Shown piece after piece: positions 46,696-56,674 of a stretch of 64,000 bases of DNA. Source of the DNA: Thioalkalivibrio sp. ALE14 (GTDB lineage Bacteria; Pseudomonadota; Gammaproteobacteria; Ectothiorhodospirales; Ectothiorhodospiraceae); assembly GCF_000376845.1 (NCBI RefSeq), contig NZ_AQXY01000024.1, positions 20,001 to 84,000 of the forward strand, given 5' to 3'. The notes beneath the pieces were generated by a model, which was given only the letters and a program-made list of their open reading frames with translations, was not told where the DNA came from and ran no database searches. Position 1 is the stretch's first letter. Each line of letters starts with the position of its first letter. Made by a program: the position numbers and the translations under genes.

Positions 46696-47838
46696 ATGTC
46701 TCAACGCGACTACTACGAGGTGCTGGGTGTCTCCAAGGACGCCTCGGCCGCCGATATCAAGAAGGCCTTTCGCCGCCTGGCGATGAAGTACCACCCGGAT
46801 CGCAATCCGGGGGACGAGGAGGCCGAAGCCAAGTTCAAGGAGGCCCGTTCCGCCTATGACGTCCTCAGTGACGACCAGAAGCGCGCCGCCTACGACCGCT
46901 ATGGCCATGCCGGTGTCGACGGCTCGGCCGGCGGCTTTGGCGGGGGTGCCGGGGCCTCCAATTTCAGTGACATCTTCGAGGATATCTTTGGCGATATCTT
47001 CGGGGGTGGCGGGGGCGGCCGCGGGCAACGGGCCTATCGCGGTTCCGACCTGCAGTACAACCTGGACCTGACCCTGGAAGAGGCGGTGTTCGGTACCGAG
47101 GTGAAGGTCCGCATCCCGACCACGGTTAGCTGCGAGGCCTGCGACGGCTCGGGCGCCGAGCCGGGGACCTCGCCGGAGACCTGCCCGACCTGCAACGGCG
47201 TGGGGCAGGTGCGTATCCAGCAGGGCTTCTTCTCGGTGCAGCAGACCTGCCCGCGCTGCGAGGGCTCCGGCAAGATCGTCTCCAGCCCCTGCAAGTCCTG
47301 CCACGGCAAGGGCCGGGTGCAGGAGCAGAACACCCTGGATGTGAAGATTCCGGCCGGGGTGGACTCGGGCGATCGCATCCGCCTGGCTGGCCAGGGCGAG
47401 GCCGGCATGAACGGTGGTCCGCCCGGGGATCTCTACGTGCAGGTGCGGGTCAAGCCGCACAAGCTGTTCCGGCGCGAGGGCTCGGACCTGCACTGCGAGG
47501 TGCCGGTGTCGTTCGCGATCGCGGCCCTCGGGGGCGAACTGGAGGTCCCGTCGCTGGATGGCCGGGTCAAGCTCAAGGTCCCGGCGGAGACCCAGACCGG
47601 CAAGCAGTTCCGGGTCGGCGGCAAGGGCGTGAAGTCGGTGCACGGCGGCGGCGTCGGCGATCTGATCTGCCGCGTGGTGGTGGAGACGCCGATCAACCTG
47701 ACCAAAGAACAGAAACAGCTTCTGCGCCAGTTCGACGAATCCACCCAGGCCGGCGGGACCAAGCACAGCCCGCAGGCGCACTCCTGGCTGGACGGGGTGA
47801 AGGGCTTCTTCGAGGACCTCAACTTCTGGTCCAAGTAA
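46696..47838 (+). CDS. dnaJ: co-chaperone DnaJ (Hsp40)
   Basis: A 380-residue DnaJ. The J domain (HPD in KYHPDRN) is followed by a G/F-rich linker, the four zinc-finger repeats [24 protein letters not shown] and CKSCHGKG, and the C-terminal substrate domains. The ATG at 46696 has a GCAGGGA site; an ATG two codons earlier overlaps it. The MITE-like element separates it from dnaK. Confidence 0.97.
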   Translation: MSQRDYYEVLGVSKDASAADIKKAFRRLAMKYHPDRNPGDEEAEAKFKEARSAYDVLSDDQKRAAYDRYGHAGVDGSAGGFGGGAGASNFSDIFEDIFGDIFGGGGGGRGQRAYRGSDLQYNLDLTLEEAVFGTEVKVRIPTTVSCEACDGSGAEPGTSPETCPTCNGVGQVRIQQGFFSVQQTCPRCEGSGKIVSSPCKSCHGKGRVQEQNTLDVKIPAGVDSGDRIRLAGQGEAGMNGGPPGDLYVQVRVKPHKLFRREGSDLHCEVPVSFAIAALGGELEVPSLDGRVKLKVPAETQTGKQFRVGGKGVKSVHGGGVGDLICRVVVETPINLTKEQKQLLRQFDESTQAGGTKHSPQAHSWLDGVKGFFEDLNFWSK

Positions 47839-47877
47839 CCCCGCCATAGTCGTGCCGGTGGCCACTCGTGTTTGTTG

Positions 47878-48096
47878 CACCACAGAGTGCACAGAGGCCA
47901 CGGAGAAAAAACGGGCAAGGGCGATTTACAGGAAGTTTGGAAGACAGGAAGATTTTTTGGGTGAAGGGATGGACCGTTGACCGCCGCGTGGCACGGCACC
48001 GATAGTGCCCACGCGACCGCCCACATCATCCCTCTTCCGATCTTCCCGTCTTCCTGTAGACCGCTTTTCTCCGTGTTCTCTGTGCGCTCTGTGGTG
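47878..48096. repeat. long palindromic repeat, copy 1
   Basis: The left arm starts CACCACAGAGTGCACAGAGG and includes TACAGGAAG and GACAGGAAGA; the right arm ends TCCGTGTTCTCTGTGCGCTC then TGTGGTG and includes CTTCCGATCTTCCCGTCTTC and CTGTAG. The arms are inverted, about 75-80 percent alike. An inner hairpin, GCGTGGCAC with AGTGCCCACGC, lies near 47990-48015. It fills the convergent junction of dnaJ and the FimX-like gene. Confidence 0.82.
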
Positions 48097-48124
48097 AAAA
48101 ATGGAGCGCCGGCCTGTGCCGGGG

Positions 48125-50197
48125 TCAGGTCGAGGAGAAGTCGAAGGTGGGGGCCGGCATCGGGGCCTGCAGGAAGTAGCCCTGGACGAGGTTTACGTTC
48201 AGGCTGTAGAGCACGGCCAGCACGCTCGCGTCCTCGACATACGGCACGATGACCTGCTTGCCCTTGGCGTGCGCAGCTTCGGTGTGCTCGCGGATCAGCT
48301 GCTGGTTCTCCTCGCTCTCCGCCAGGTTCTTCACGTAGGACGGGTCCAGCTTGATGTGATCGGCCTCCAGGTGCTGCAGCAGCTGGAACGGGTTGAGCCC
48401 GTTGCCGAAGTCGTCGATGCACAGGTGGCCGTGCATCTCTTTCAGTCCGCGGGCGACATGGATGCCCGGCTTGAGGTGAGTGACCACGGTGGGTTCCTTC
48501 AGCTCCACCACCACGTTGTCGGCCGGGATGCGCAGGGCGTGCAGATCGTCATGGAGCCAGCTGACAACCGAGGGGTCGCCCAGCGAGCCGTTCGTCAGCT
48601 TGAGGAAGAACTGGGTACCGGGATCCTGTTTCAACTGCTCCGCCAGCACGCCGAGGGCGGTCTTCAGGATCCAGCGGTCGATTGGCTGGGCCATCTCCGT
48701 GCGCTCGGCGCTGGGCAGGAAGGCCTCCGGCTCGTGGATGTGACCTTCGGCATCACGCAGTCGCACGAAGACCGAATAGCGCGGCCGGTCGGCGCCATGC
48801 AGGTTCACGATCGGCTGGTACAGCAGTTCCAGGCGGTCGTGGTCCAGGGCGTCCTGGATGCGCAGTTTCCATTGCTGATCGGCCTGGCCCTGGGTCATCT
48901 CGCCCTCCGCGGGGCGGAAGAAACGGTGCGCGCCGCCACCCGCTTCCACGGCCTCCTGCAGGGCCCGGTCGGCCTGCGATAGCAGTTCCTCGGTGTCCAC
49001 TGCGGTCTCGTCGGCGATCACGATGCCGGCGGACAGGGTGCAATTGGTGGAGGCATTGCCGAGCTCGAACACCCGCCCGGTAACGGCCTCCATCAGGCCG
49101 TGGATGCGGGTTTCCACCTCATTGCGTCGGGTGTCGGGGATGAGGATCCCGAAGTGTTCGGCCTCCAGCCGCGCGGTGATGGTCGGTTCGGGGAACTGGT
49201 CCTCGATCAGCTTGCCGATATCGGCCAGCAGCAGGTCGCTGGCGGACATCCCGACGTTGGCGCGGATCTCGGCAAAGCGATCCACCGCGAGGGTGACGAG
49301 GGCGAAGGGCTTTTCCGACTGCGCGGCCTGGCTCTGCGCGGTCTCGATCATCCCGGTGAAGTGCTGGCGGTTGTAGAGACCGGTGACCAGGTCGCGCTGC
49401 GACAGGTAGTCGATCTTCTCCGCCAGTTCGGGGTCCTCCTGGGCCGAGTCCAGCAGGACCTGGGTACAGGCCTCGCCCTCGACGCTGGCGGTGGACAGGC
49501 GCAGGTTGGCCTCGAACGGGGTGCCGTCGAAGGCCTGCAGCTGGAAGGCCTGGTGTGTCTGGTCGCCTTCCTCGCCGTTCTGGAAGCGGCGCAGCAGGCC
49601 CTTTAGCTCATCGCGGCTCTCCGGGGCCACCAGGTCCATCAGGGGCAGGCCGTCGACATCCTCGGGGTCGCCAATACCGAAGCGTTCGCGCCAGGAGGCG
49701 TTGGCGTAGATGTGCATGCCTTCGTGGACGTAGGCGATGGCGTCGCGCGAGTTATCCAGCAGCAGCTGGCAGCGCCGCTCGGACTCCTGCAGGGAGGCGT
49801 CCATGCGTCCCAGGCGCTGGCGCAGCTGGAACTGCTCGGCGGCGCGTATCGTGAAAAGGCTGGCGAGTTCATTCAGCTCGTGGTCCACCACCGCATAGGC
49901 GCCCGCCTCGTAGTCGTCCAGGCGCTCCGCCTCCGGGCGCTCGGTCAGGACGACGACCGGGGTGCGCCGGCCGCAGGCATGCAGCGCCTCGTCGACATGC
50001 TCTCGGGTCAGGCCCAGGCCGGGCTCGATCAGCACGATCACGTCGAAGCGCCGGTTTTCGAGGGCCTCGGCGAGGGCGTCCGTGGTCGAAACCTGTTCCG
50101 GCCGGATCGCGCTCCCGCGGGTGCGGATGCTGCTGATGACCTCTTCCGCCCGGTTCGGATTGCTGGTGACGAAGAGGGTGCGAATGGTCTCGTTCAT
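48125..50197 (-). CDS. FimX-like protein with degenerate GGDEF and EAL domains
   Basis: A 690-residue cytosolic protein with, in order, a receiver-like domain (residues 1-115), a PAS domain (about 125-245), a GGDEF domain (250-410) and an EAL domain (425-690). The GGDEF signature is replaced by EAEHF, so cyclase activity is unlikely. The EAL signature position reads VFV in RYSVFVRLRD, while LDFGNG-type, KLD and QGYFLQ parts remain, so it may bind c-di-GMP without cutting it. This matches FimX, which controls type IV pili. The start MNETIRTLFVTSNPN at 50197 overlaps the upstream PilZ-like gene stop. Confidence 0.85.
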   Translation of the reverse strand: MNETIRTLFVTSNPNRAEEVISSIRTRGSAIRPEQVSTTDALAEALENRRFDVIVLIEPGLGLTREHVDEALHACGRRTPVVVLTERPEAERLDDYEAGAYAVVDHELNELASLFTIRAAEQFQLRQRLGRMDASLQESERRCQLLLDNSRDAIAYVHEGMHIYANASWRERFGIGDPEDVDGLPLMDLVAPESRDELKGLLRRFQNGEEGDQTHQAFQLQAFDGTPFEANLRLSTASVEGEACTQVLLDSAQEDPELAEKIDYLSQRDLVTGLYNRQHFTGMIETAQSQAAQSEKPFALVTLAVDRFAEIRANVGMSASDLLLADIGKLIEDQFPEPTITARLEAEHFGILIPDTRRNEVETRIHGLMEAVTGRVFELGNASTNCTLSAGIVIADETAVDTEELLSQADRALQEAVEAGGGAHRFFRPAEGEMTQGQADQQWKLRIQDALDHDRLELLYQPIVNLHGADRPRYSVFVRLRDAEGHIHEPEAFLPSAERTEMAQPIDRWILKTALGVLAEQLKQDPGTQFFLKLTNGSLGDPSVVSWLHDDLHALRIPADNVVVELKEPTVVTHLKPGIHVARGLKEMHGHLCIDDFGNGLNPFQLLQHLEADHIKLDPSYVKNLAESEENQQLIREHTEAAHAKGKQVIVPYVEDASVLAVLYSLNVNLVQGYFLQAPMPAPTFDFSST

Positions 50198-52083
50198 GAG
50201 GCTTGATCGTCGCGGTTGCGGGTAGTGAAGGACAGTCCGTCGTCGTTCGCAAGGCCGGGGTCCGCCTCGGTACCGGGTGTGTCCCCGGTGGGGGTGCCCA
50301 CCTCGAGCGCGGTCATGCGGCACCCGACCTCGGTGAACAGCGTAGTGCCCGTGCGCTCGCTGTCCAGTTCCAGAACGCGGGCGCGGTTGTTCAGCCAGCA
50401 GACCACGCGTTTTTCATGGTCGAAGACCTGGGCCGGCAGGAATAGCGCGGCCCCTTCGGCATCCGTGCGTTGCGGGGCGAACAGGCCGGGCTGCGGGACC
50501 CCGGCGGCGATCCCGTTGCGGAAGTCCTGGATCTGCATGGGCAGGCAGCGGTTGGCGAGGAACTCCACGCCGATGCTGATGCGGTCGCGGTCCGGGTCTT
50601 CAAAGCGAATCCAGCGCAGCACGCCGACCGTCCAGCGGTGGCCGTCGACGGCGCGCAATCCCACCAGGTCGCCGATCAGCAGGGGTTGCTGGGGCGCATC
50701 CAGGTACAGGCGAACGCCCCCGGCCCCGATGTCGTCGACCTGCCAGTGTTCCGGAGGGTTGCGCTTGGTGATGGGGCCTGCGGGTTCTTCGTGGCCGGCG
50801 ATTTCCAGGCCGCGCCCGACCTCTTCCCAGGCGGTCGCGGCGGTGCCGGGGGTATCGTCCGCAAGCGGCCTGAGGTCACTGTTGCGACCGGGGCCGGGTG
50901 GGCTGTCCACCAGCGCGAGATCGGAGCCGCGCAGCGCCGCCGGCGACATCTCGAAGACGCTGACGCCGCGGTCGCGTTGCTGCACGGATTCGAGACCGGA
51001 GGAGGTCGCGTCGGTGGCAGCGTCCGGGGCGTCGGCCATGCGTCGCTGTTCCATTTCCGCGAGCAGGAAATCGTGGATGCGTTCCAGGCCCATGACGCAG
51101 ACCTGCCGGAGGTCGCCTGCGCGTTCGCGGCTGTGGCGGCGGGTGGGCAGGTGTGACCAGAGGCGCAGCAAGTGTTCGGCCAGGGGTTGAACATCCCCGT
51201 TGCGCACGGGTTCGAGGTTCTCGGGGTTCTCGCGCAGCGCGGCCAGGGCAGGTTCCAGCTCCACGAAGCACGCGGGTTCGGTGGCGGGTTTGCCACGCAG
51301 CACCAGTCCCGGCGCATGGTCGCGCTCGAGGTCGCAGCGCAACACGGGCATTTCGGGGTGCTGATTCGGATCGGGTGTGGCGGCGCAGGCGACGGCAATC
51401 GAGTTGGCCCAGCGGGCCAGCAAGTCCATCTCGCCCATCTTGAGGGCGTTCGGATCGGTGCTTCCGAGCACCATGATGCGCGCGCTCATGGTCTCGATGC
51501 GGTCCAGCTCGACCGGGCCGAAGCGCTTGTCGATGGCCGGGGCTTGGTCGGCGATGTGCTGTGCGCGCGCCAGGCGCAGCAGGTCATAGAGTTGCTGCCA
51601 CTGGCCGGGTGGCACGCCCTGATACAGTCGCCAGTGGTGGACACCGAGCGCGCCCAGTAGCGCGACCGCGGCCTGCAGAGGGGCGGTCAGGCGGTCCGCG
51701 TGCTGGGTGCTCTCTTCGTCGAGCCGCTCGCGCGCGACCAGCAACTCGGCGGTGAGCAGCGCGCGCAAGGCCGTCCCAAGGACGTCCGCGCGGTCGCGAC
51801 TGCGACGGCCCAGCGGAAGGGGGCGCTGGCGTAACAGACGCTCCATGCCGGGCAGCAGGGGCAAGAGATGGTCTTCCAGAATGGCGACCAGCGTGGCGCG
51901 CGTGCCGGGGCGCAGGGCGACCGCATTGAGTCCGTCGAGGGCCTCGCGGAGTCGCTGGATGCCGAGTTCGGGTTCGCTGCCGGGCAGGTCGGCGCACCAG
52001 GCCCGCAGGGCTTGCGGCGTCTGGTGGGGGAAGCTGTCGGGACCGGCCGGATGGGCGGGCAGCTCGGGCAGGGCTTGCAGCAT
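50194..52083 (-). CDS. PilZ-like c-di-GMP-associated protein
   Basis: A 629-residue protein. A long helical N-terminal region of about 330 residues is of unknown family. A PilZ-like beta-barrel follows near 430-520 (PPEHWQVDDIGAGGVRLYL and WIRFEDPDRDRISIGVEFL). The usual PilZ D/NxSxxG is DDIGAGG here, so binding is uncertain. It overlaps the FimX-like gene (ATGA), and PilZ proteins are known FimX partners in Xanthomonas, which supports a shared c-di-GMP pathway. Confidence 0.75.
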   Translation of the reverse strand: MLQALPELPAHPAGPDSFPHQTPQALRAWCADLPGSEPELGIQRLREALDGLNAVALRPGTRATLVAILEDHLLPLLPGMERLLRQRPLPLGRRSRDRADVLGTALRALLTAELLVARERLDEESTQHADRLTAPLQAAVALLGALGVHHWRLYQGVPPGQWQQLYDLLRLARAQHIADQAPAIDKRFGPVELDRIETMSARIMVLGSTDPNALKMGEMDLLARWANSIAVACAATPDPNQHPEMPVLRCDLERDHAPGLVLRGKPATEPACFVELEPALAALRENPENLEPVRNGDVQPLAEHLLRLWSHLPTRRHSRERAGDLRQVCVMGLERIHDFLLAEMEQRRMADAPDAATDATSSGLESVQQRDRGVSVFEMSPAALRGSDLALVDSPPGPGRNSDLRPLADDTPGTAATAWEEVGRGLEIAGHEEPAGPITKRNPPEHWQVDDIGAGGVRLYLDAPQQPLLIGDLVGLRAVDGHRWTVGVLRWIRFEDPDRDRISIGVEFLANRCLPMQIQDFRNGIAAGVPQPGLFAPQRTDAEGAALFLPAQVFDHEKRVVCWLNNRARVLELDSERTGTTLFTEVGCRMTALEVGTPTGDTPGTEADPGLANDDGLSFTTRNRDDQAS

Positions 52084-52200
52084 GGGCGTGTCCAGTGGTC
52101 GCTGAGCCGGTTGCGTGGGGCCTCGGGCTGTTCGCTTCAGCCCCGGATCTGGCGGTACTTTAGCAGCAAACCGTGCAATTGGTGTGGGTGGCCCGGACCG

Positions 52201-53244
52201 TCATTCACGTCCGGACCACGGTGCCCGCAGGGTCTTGCCGGGTTCCCCGGGGATCTCGCGTGCCAGGCGCGGGACCAGGTAGCCCGGCAGGCGGGCATGG
52301 AGGTCGCGATAGAGTGCGCCGGCCCGCGCGTCCGATACCTCGAAATGGGCCGTGCCACGGGTGCGGTCGAGCTGGTGCAGGTAGTAGGGCAGCACCCCCA
52401 GGCGAAAGCCGGCCTCCTGCAGTTCGATCAGGGTCTCGGCATCGTCGTTGATGCCGGCCAGCAGGACCGCCTGGTTGAGCAGGGTGACGCCTGCGGCGCG
52501 CAGGCGCTGCAACGCGGCGTCGGCGGGTGCGGCGAATTCGCGAGGGTGGTTCGCATGCAGGACCAGGATGTGCTGCAGGCGCCCCTGGCCGAGCCAGGCG
52601 AGCAGGCGGTCGTCCACCCGTTCCGGCAGTACCACCGGAAGACGTGTGTGGATGCGCAGGCGCTCGAGGTGCGGGATCCCTGCAAGGCGCTCCGCGAGCC
52701 GGGCGAGGCGGGTGTCGGACAGGCTCAGCGGGTCGCCCCCGCTGAGGATGACCTCGTGGATGTCCGGGTTCCCCGCGATGTACTCCAGTGCGGGTGTCCA
52801 GTCGTCCCGCGCCGGGTTGTGGTCGGCGTAGTCGAACTCGCGGCGGAAGCAGTAACGGCAGTGGATGGCGCAGGCCCCGGTCGTCAGCAGCAGCACGCGG
52901 CCGTGGTATTTGTGCACCACACCGGGTGCGGCCAGGGCGTCGTGGTCGCCGACCGGATCGCTGACGAACCCCGGGGACTCGACCGCCTCGCGCGCGTCCG
53001 GCAGGGCCTGCAGCAGCAGGGGATCGCGCGGGTCGCCCGGGTGGATCCGCGCCAGGTAGCTCTCCGGGATGCGGGTGCGGAACAGCCGGTGCCCGGCCTG
53101 CATGCCCGGCAGCGCCTCGCGCGGCAGTTCCAGGCGTGCGGCCAGGGCGTCGGGGTTGTCGATCGCGCGCGCCAGCGCCTGCTGCCAGGCCGGGGTTGCG
53201 CGCGGCGCGGATGGCTGGGTTCCGTGCGGCTCGCGCGTTATCAT
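52201..53244 (-). CDS. epmB: EF-P beta-lysylation lysine 2,3-aminomutase EpmB
   Basis: A 347-residue radical SAM aminomutase that makes (R)-beta-lysine, used by EpmA to modify EF-P. The radical SAM motif CAIHCRYCFRREF is near residue 110, and SGGDPLSLSD follows. The start at 53244 (MITREPHGTQ) is used; upstream ATG codons would overlap the efp leader on the other strand. It is divergent from efp. Confidence 0.93.
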   Translation of the reverse strand: MITREPHGTQPSAPRATPAWQQALARAIDNPDALAARLELPREALPGMQAGHRLFRTRIPESYLARIHPGDPRDPLLLQALPDAREAVESPGFVSDPVGDHDALAAPGVVHKYHGRVLLLTTGACAIHCRYCFRREFDYADHNPARDDWTPALEYIAGNPDIHEVILSGGDPLSLSDTRLARLAERLAGIPHLERLRIHTRLPVVLPERVDDRLLAWLGQGRLQHILVLHANHPREFAAPADAALQRLRAAGVTLLNQAVLLAGINDDAETLIELQEAGFRLGVLPYYLHQLDRTRGTAHFEVSDARAGALYRDLHARLPGYLVPRLAREIPGEPGKTLRAPWSGRE

Positions 53245-53321
53245 GACGGGCTTTGTGGGCATGGATCGTTTCCGGACGGGGCCGTATGCCCGCGCAACGT
53301 TTTTTCGAGGAACAGCACGCA

Positions 53322-53885
53322 ATGGCAACCTACAGTACCAACGAATTCAAGGCCGGTCTCAAGCTCCTGCTGGACGGCGATCCGCAGGCCATCGTCGAGA
53401 ACGAGTTCGTCAAGCCGGGTAAGGGTCAGGCCTTCAACCGAGTCAAGCTGCGCAACCTGCGCACCGGCCGGGTGCTGGAGAAGACCTTCAAGTCCGGCGA
53501 GTCGGTGGAGGCCGCCGACGTGATGGACACCGAGATGCAGTACCTCTACAACGACGGCGAGTTCTGGCACTTCATGGTGCCGGACAGCTTCGAGCAGTAC
53601 GCCGTGGGCGAGGCCGCGCTGGGCGATGCCGGCCAGTGGCTGAAGGAACAGGATGTCTGCACCGTGACCCTGTGGAATGGCGAGCCACTGTCGGTGGTGC
53701 CGCCGTCCTTCGTCGAGATGAAGATCACCGAATGCGACCCCGGTGTCCGTGGCGACACTGCACAGGGCGGCACCAAGCCGGCCACGCTGGAGAGCGGTGC
53801 GGTGGTCAAGGTCCCGCTGTTCGTCGAGGAAGGCGAGACGGTGCGGGTGGATACCCGCAACGGCGAATACGTCTCGCGCGTCTGA
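53322..53885 (+). CDS. efp: elongation factor P
   Basis: A 187-residue translation factor that rescues ribosomes stalled at polyproline stretches. The modified lysine K34 is in [10 protein letters not shown]. Three beta-barrel domains are complete, ending EYVSRV. The ATG at 53322 follows a weak GAGGAAC site. With epmB on one side and epmA on the other, the beta-lysylation pathway is local to EF-P. TonB and other polyproline-bearing proteins in this window would need it. Confidence 0.97.
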   Translation: MATYSTNEFKAGLKLLLDGDPQAIVENEFVKPGKGQAFNRVKLRNLRTGRVLEKTFKSGESVEAADVMDTEMQYLYNDGEFWHFMVPDSFEQYAVGEAALGDAGQWLKEQDVCTVTLWNGEPLSVVPPSFVEMKITECDPGVRGDTAQGGTKPATLESGAVVKVPLFVEEGETVRVDTRNGEYVSRV

Positions 53886-53910
53886 TCCCGATCCTGCCGG
53901 CCTCCACGAG

Positions 53911-54876
53911 ATGAGCGACTGGCGGCCGGGTGCAGCGCCGGCCCGGATGGCGCGTGCGCGCCTGCTGGCCGGGCTGCGGGCGTTCTTCGCGGCGCGCGGG
54001 GTGCTCGAGGTCGAGACCCCGGTCCTCGGCCGGGGCGCGCCCCAGGACCCGATGCTGGAGAGCTGGGAGGCGCAAGCCCCCGATGGGGCGCGGGGCTTCC
54101 TGCAGACTTCGCCGGAATACCCGATGAAGCGCCTGCTGGCGGATGGCGCCCCGGACATCTATCAGATCGCCCGGGTCTTCCGCGCGGGTGAGTCGGGACC
54201 ACGCCATAACCCTGAATTCACCCTGCTGGAGTGGTATCGCCACGGGTTGGACCACCGGGCGCTGGCGCGCGAGGTGGTTGCGCTGATCGCGGACCAGGCG
54301 GGGCTGTCCCCCGAATGGCGCGCGCCGCGGGGTTGCGAGGAGATTGCTTACGCGGAGCTGTTTCAGTCCGCCCTGGGGGTGGATCCGCTCGCGGCGGATG
54401 TCGCGGCGCTGGAACGGGTCGCGGCGGCGCACGGGCTCACGGTGGGCGGAGAACTGGACCGGGACGGCTGGCTGGACGCCCTGATCAGTCTGGTGATTGC
54501 CCCCGGCTTCCCGCCGGACCGGCTGACCATCCTTCATGACTATCCCGAGAGTCAGGCTGTGCTCGCGCGCCCCTGTGCCGAACGCCCGGGCTATGCCGCC
54601 CGTTTCGAGCTCTACTGGGGGGATCTGGAGCTGGCCAACGGCTACCACGAACTGACCGACCCGGAGGTCTTCCGTCAGCGCCGCGCCCGGGACATCGCCC
54701 TGCGCCGTGCCCGGGGCCAGCCGCTTCCACCTGTGGATCGCTATCTGGAGGCGGCACTGGAGTCCGGACTGCCGGACTGCGCGGGCGTGGCCCTGGGCGT
54801 GGACCGATTGCTGATGCAGTTGCTGGGCGTCTCCAGAATCGACCAGGTGGTCGATTTTCCCTGGTCCAGAGCGTGA
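53911..54876 (+). CDS. epmA: EF-P-(R)-beta-lysine ligase EpmA
   Basis: A 321-residue paralogue of the catalytic core of class II lysyl-tRNA synthetase that attaches beta-lysine to EF-P. It lacks a tRNA anticodon-binding domain. Motif 2 (RVFRAGESGPRHNPEFTLLEWYR) and motif 3 (GVALGVDRLLM) are present. The ATG at 53911 is used, 25 bp after efp. The gene directly follows its substrate. Confidence 0.94.
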   Translation: MSDWRPGAAPARMARARLLAGLRAFFAARGVLEVETPVLGRGAPQDPMLESWEAQAPDGARGFLQTSPEYPMKRLLADGAPDIYQIARVFRAGESGPRHNPEFTLLEWYRHGLDHRALAREVVALIADQAGLSPEWRAPRGCEEIAYAELFQSALGVDPLAADVAALERVAAAHGLTVGGELDRDGWLDALISLVIAPGFPPDRLTILHDYPESQAVLARPCAERPGYAARFELYWGDLELANGYHELTDPEVFRQRRARDIALRRARGQPLPPVDRYLEAALESGLPDCAGVALGVDRLLMQLLGVSRIDQVVDFPWSRA

Positions 54877-54966
54877 CGCCGTCCGTCCGGAGGGCTTGTC
54901 CCGGCAGGGGTGCCGGCACACTATAGGGGCTGTTGCCCCGCACGTTTGCAGGATGGTTCGACCCCT

Positions 54967-56451
54967 ATGCCCCCTCGTCTTTTTCCGCGCCGCCCTGGCC
55001 CTGTTCCGGTTGGTTCCGGATGGGCCATTGCCCTGTGTCTGATACTGTCGCTGTGGCTTGCGCCGCTGGCGACACAGGCGCAGTTCGAACACCTCCCGCA
55101 GCCGTTGCAGCGTGCGATCGAGAGCCAGCGCCTGCCGCCGGAGAACGTCGGGTTGTGGGTCCAGCGGATGTCCGATGGCGCGGTGCTCGCGCGACTCAAC
55201 GTGGACCAGCCGTACAACCCGGCCTCGACCATCAAGCTGGCGACCTCGCTGGCGGCCCTCCACGAGCTGGGACCGGACTACACCTGGACCACCGAGGTCT
55301 GGGCGACGCGCCCGGTGCGCGACGGCGTGCTGCGGGGGGACCTGGTCATCCGGGGCACCGGCGATCCCGGGATGGTCAGCGAGGAGCACTGGCGCATGCT
55401 GGGCCAGTTGCGCCAGACCGGGCTGCAGCGCATCGACGGGAACGTGATCCTCGACGCCTCGCATTTCGAGCTGCCGCCCGGTGATCCGTCTGGCTTCAAC
55501 GACCAGCCGCTGCGGGCCTACAACCAGCTGCCCTATGCCCTGCACGTGAATGCCAGCGCGCAGCGCTTTCGTGTGCGCCCGGAACGGCATGGAAGCGGGA
55601 TCGACGTGACCGTGGACCCGCCGCTGCCGGGGCTGGAACTCGTGAATCGCCTGCAGCCGACGCGCGGAAGCTGCGGGGCCTGGCAGCGCGGGATCCGCTT
55701 TGACGCCGACCCGGAGGCGCAGCGCGTAACCCTGGCTGGCGAGTACCCGGTCAACTGTGGCGACTACGAACTGCTGCGCTCGGTCCTGGCGCCGGAGGCC
55801 AATCACGCCGAGATGTTCCGTCTGCACTGGTCGCAGTGGGGCGGCGAGTTAACCGGCGATATCCGCCCGGGCGTGCTACCGGTGCTGTATGACGAACCGA
55901 TCCTGCGCCACACCTCGCGGCCGCTGGCGGATCTGATTCGGGTCTCCAACAAGTGGAGCTCCAATGTGATGACCCGCCATCTGCTGCTGACCCTGGGGGC
56001 GCGGCATTTCACGCCGCCGGCCACGCTGGAGAAGGGGCAGCAGGCCCTGCTGGAATCCCTGCGTGGGTTGGGGGTCGAAGTCGGTGGCATGGTGGTCGAC
56101 AACGGTTCCGGACTCAGCCGCGATACCCGGATGACCGCGCGGCAGCTCGGCGGCATCCTGGAGGCGGGCTGGCAGCACCCGCACCGCCCGGAGTTCCAGT
56201 CCTCCCTGGCTCTGGCCGGCCTGGACGGGACCTTGCGCAACCGCTTCCGCAATGGCAGCCAGCGCGACCTGCGCGGGCAGATGCACCTGAAGACCGGGCA
56301 TCTGAACGAGGTCTCCGCGGTGGCCGGCTATGTGCGGACGCGGGGTGGCGATGATCTGGCGGTGGTCGTGCTGGTCAACGATCCACGCGCCCACCGCGGC
56401 ATGGGGCGCAACCTGCAGGACGCCGTCCTCGAGTGGGCCCACGACCTCTGA
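54967..56451 (+). CDS. dacB: D-alanyl-D-alanine carboxypeptidase/endopeptidase DacB (PBP4 type)
   Basis: A 494-residue low-molecular-weight penicillin-binding protein that trims and cleaves peptidoglycan crosslinks in the periplasm. A Sec signal (about 1-38, cut near TQA-QFE) is followed by the SxxK motif S87TIK90, an SSN motif within KWSSNVM in the active-site region, and KTG in LKTGHLNEV. Start ATG 54967. It follows epmA by 90 bp on the same strand. Confidence 0.93.
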   Translation: MPPRLFPRRPGPVPVGSGWAIALCLILSLWLAPLATQAQFEHLPQPLQRAIESQRLPPENVGLWVQRMSDGAVLARLNVDQPYNPASTIKLATSLAALHELGPDYTWTTEVWATRPVRDGVLRGDLVIRGTGDPGMVSEEHWRMLGQLRQTGLQRIDGNVILDASHFELPPGDPSGFNDQPLRAYNQLPYALHVNASAQRFRVRPERHGSGIDVTVDPPLPGLELVNRLQPTRGSCGAWQRGIRFDADPEAQRVTLAGEYPVNCGDYELLRSVLAPEANHAEMFRLHWSQWGGELTGDIRPGVLPVLYDEPILRHTSRPLADLIRVSNKWSSNVMTRHLLLTLGARHFTPPATLEKGQQALLESLRGLGVEVGGMVVDNGSGLSRDTRMTARQLGGILEAGWQHPHRPEFQSSLALAGLDGTLRNRFRNGSQRDLRGQMHLKTGHLNEVSAVAGYVRTRGGDDLAVVVLVNDPRAHRGMGRNLQDAVLEWAHDL

Positions 56452-56470
56452 CGGGTGCACCCCGTTTGTT

Positions 56471-56657
56471 CACCACGAAGCACACGAAGACACGAAGAAA
56501 ATCCAGAAAGCGCCAACAGGAAGACGCGAAGATCGGAAGATTCCTGAAAGGGTGCGCAAGCCACAAGGATTGCGCACCCTCTCGCCCCCTGCTGACCTTC
56601 GCATCTTCCTGTAAATGCTCTTGCGGGTTTCTTCGTGCCTTCGTGTGCTTCGTGGTG
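56471..56657. repeat. long palindromic repeat, copy 2
   Basis: The left arm starts CACCACGAAGCACACGAAG and includes AACAGGAAGACGCGAAGATC; the right arm ends CTTCGTGTGCTTCGTGGTG and includes CTTCGCATCTTCCTG. An inner hairpin GGGTGCGCAA/TTGCGCACCC (56550-56579) differs from the other copies. It fills the convergent junction of dacB and the DUF2459-like gene. Confidence 0.83.
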
Positions 56658-56674
56658 AAAAGTGCCTTGCGAAC

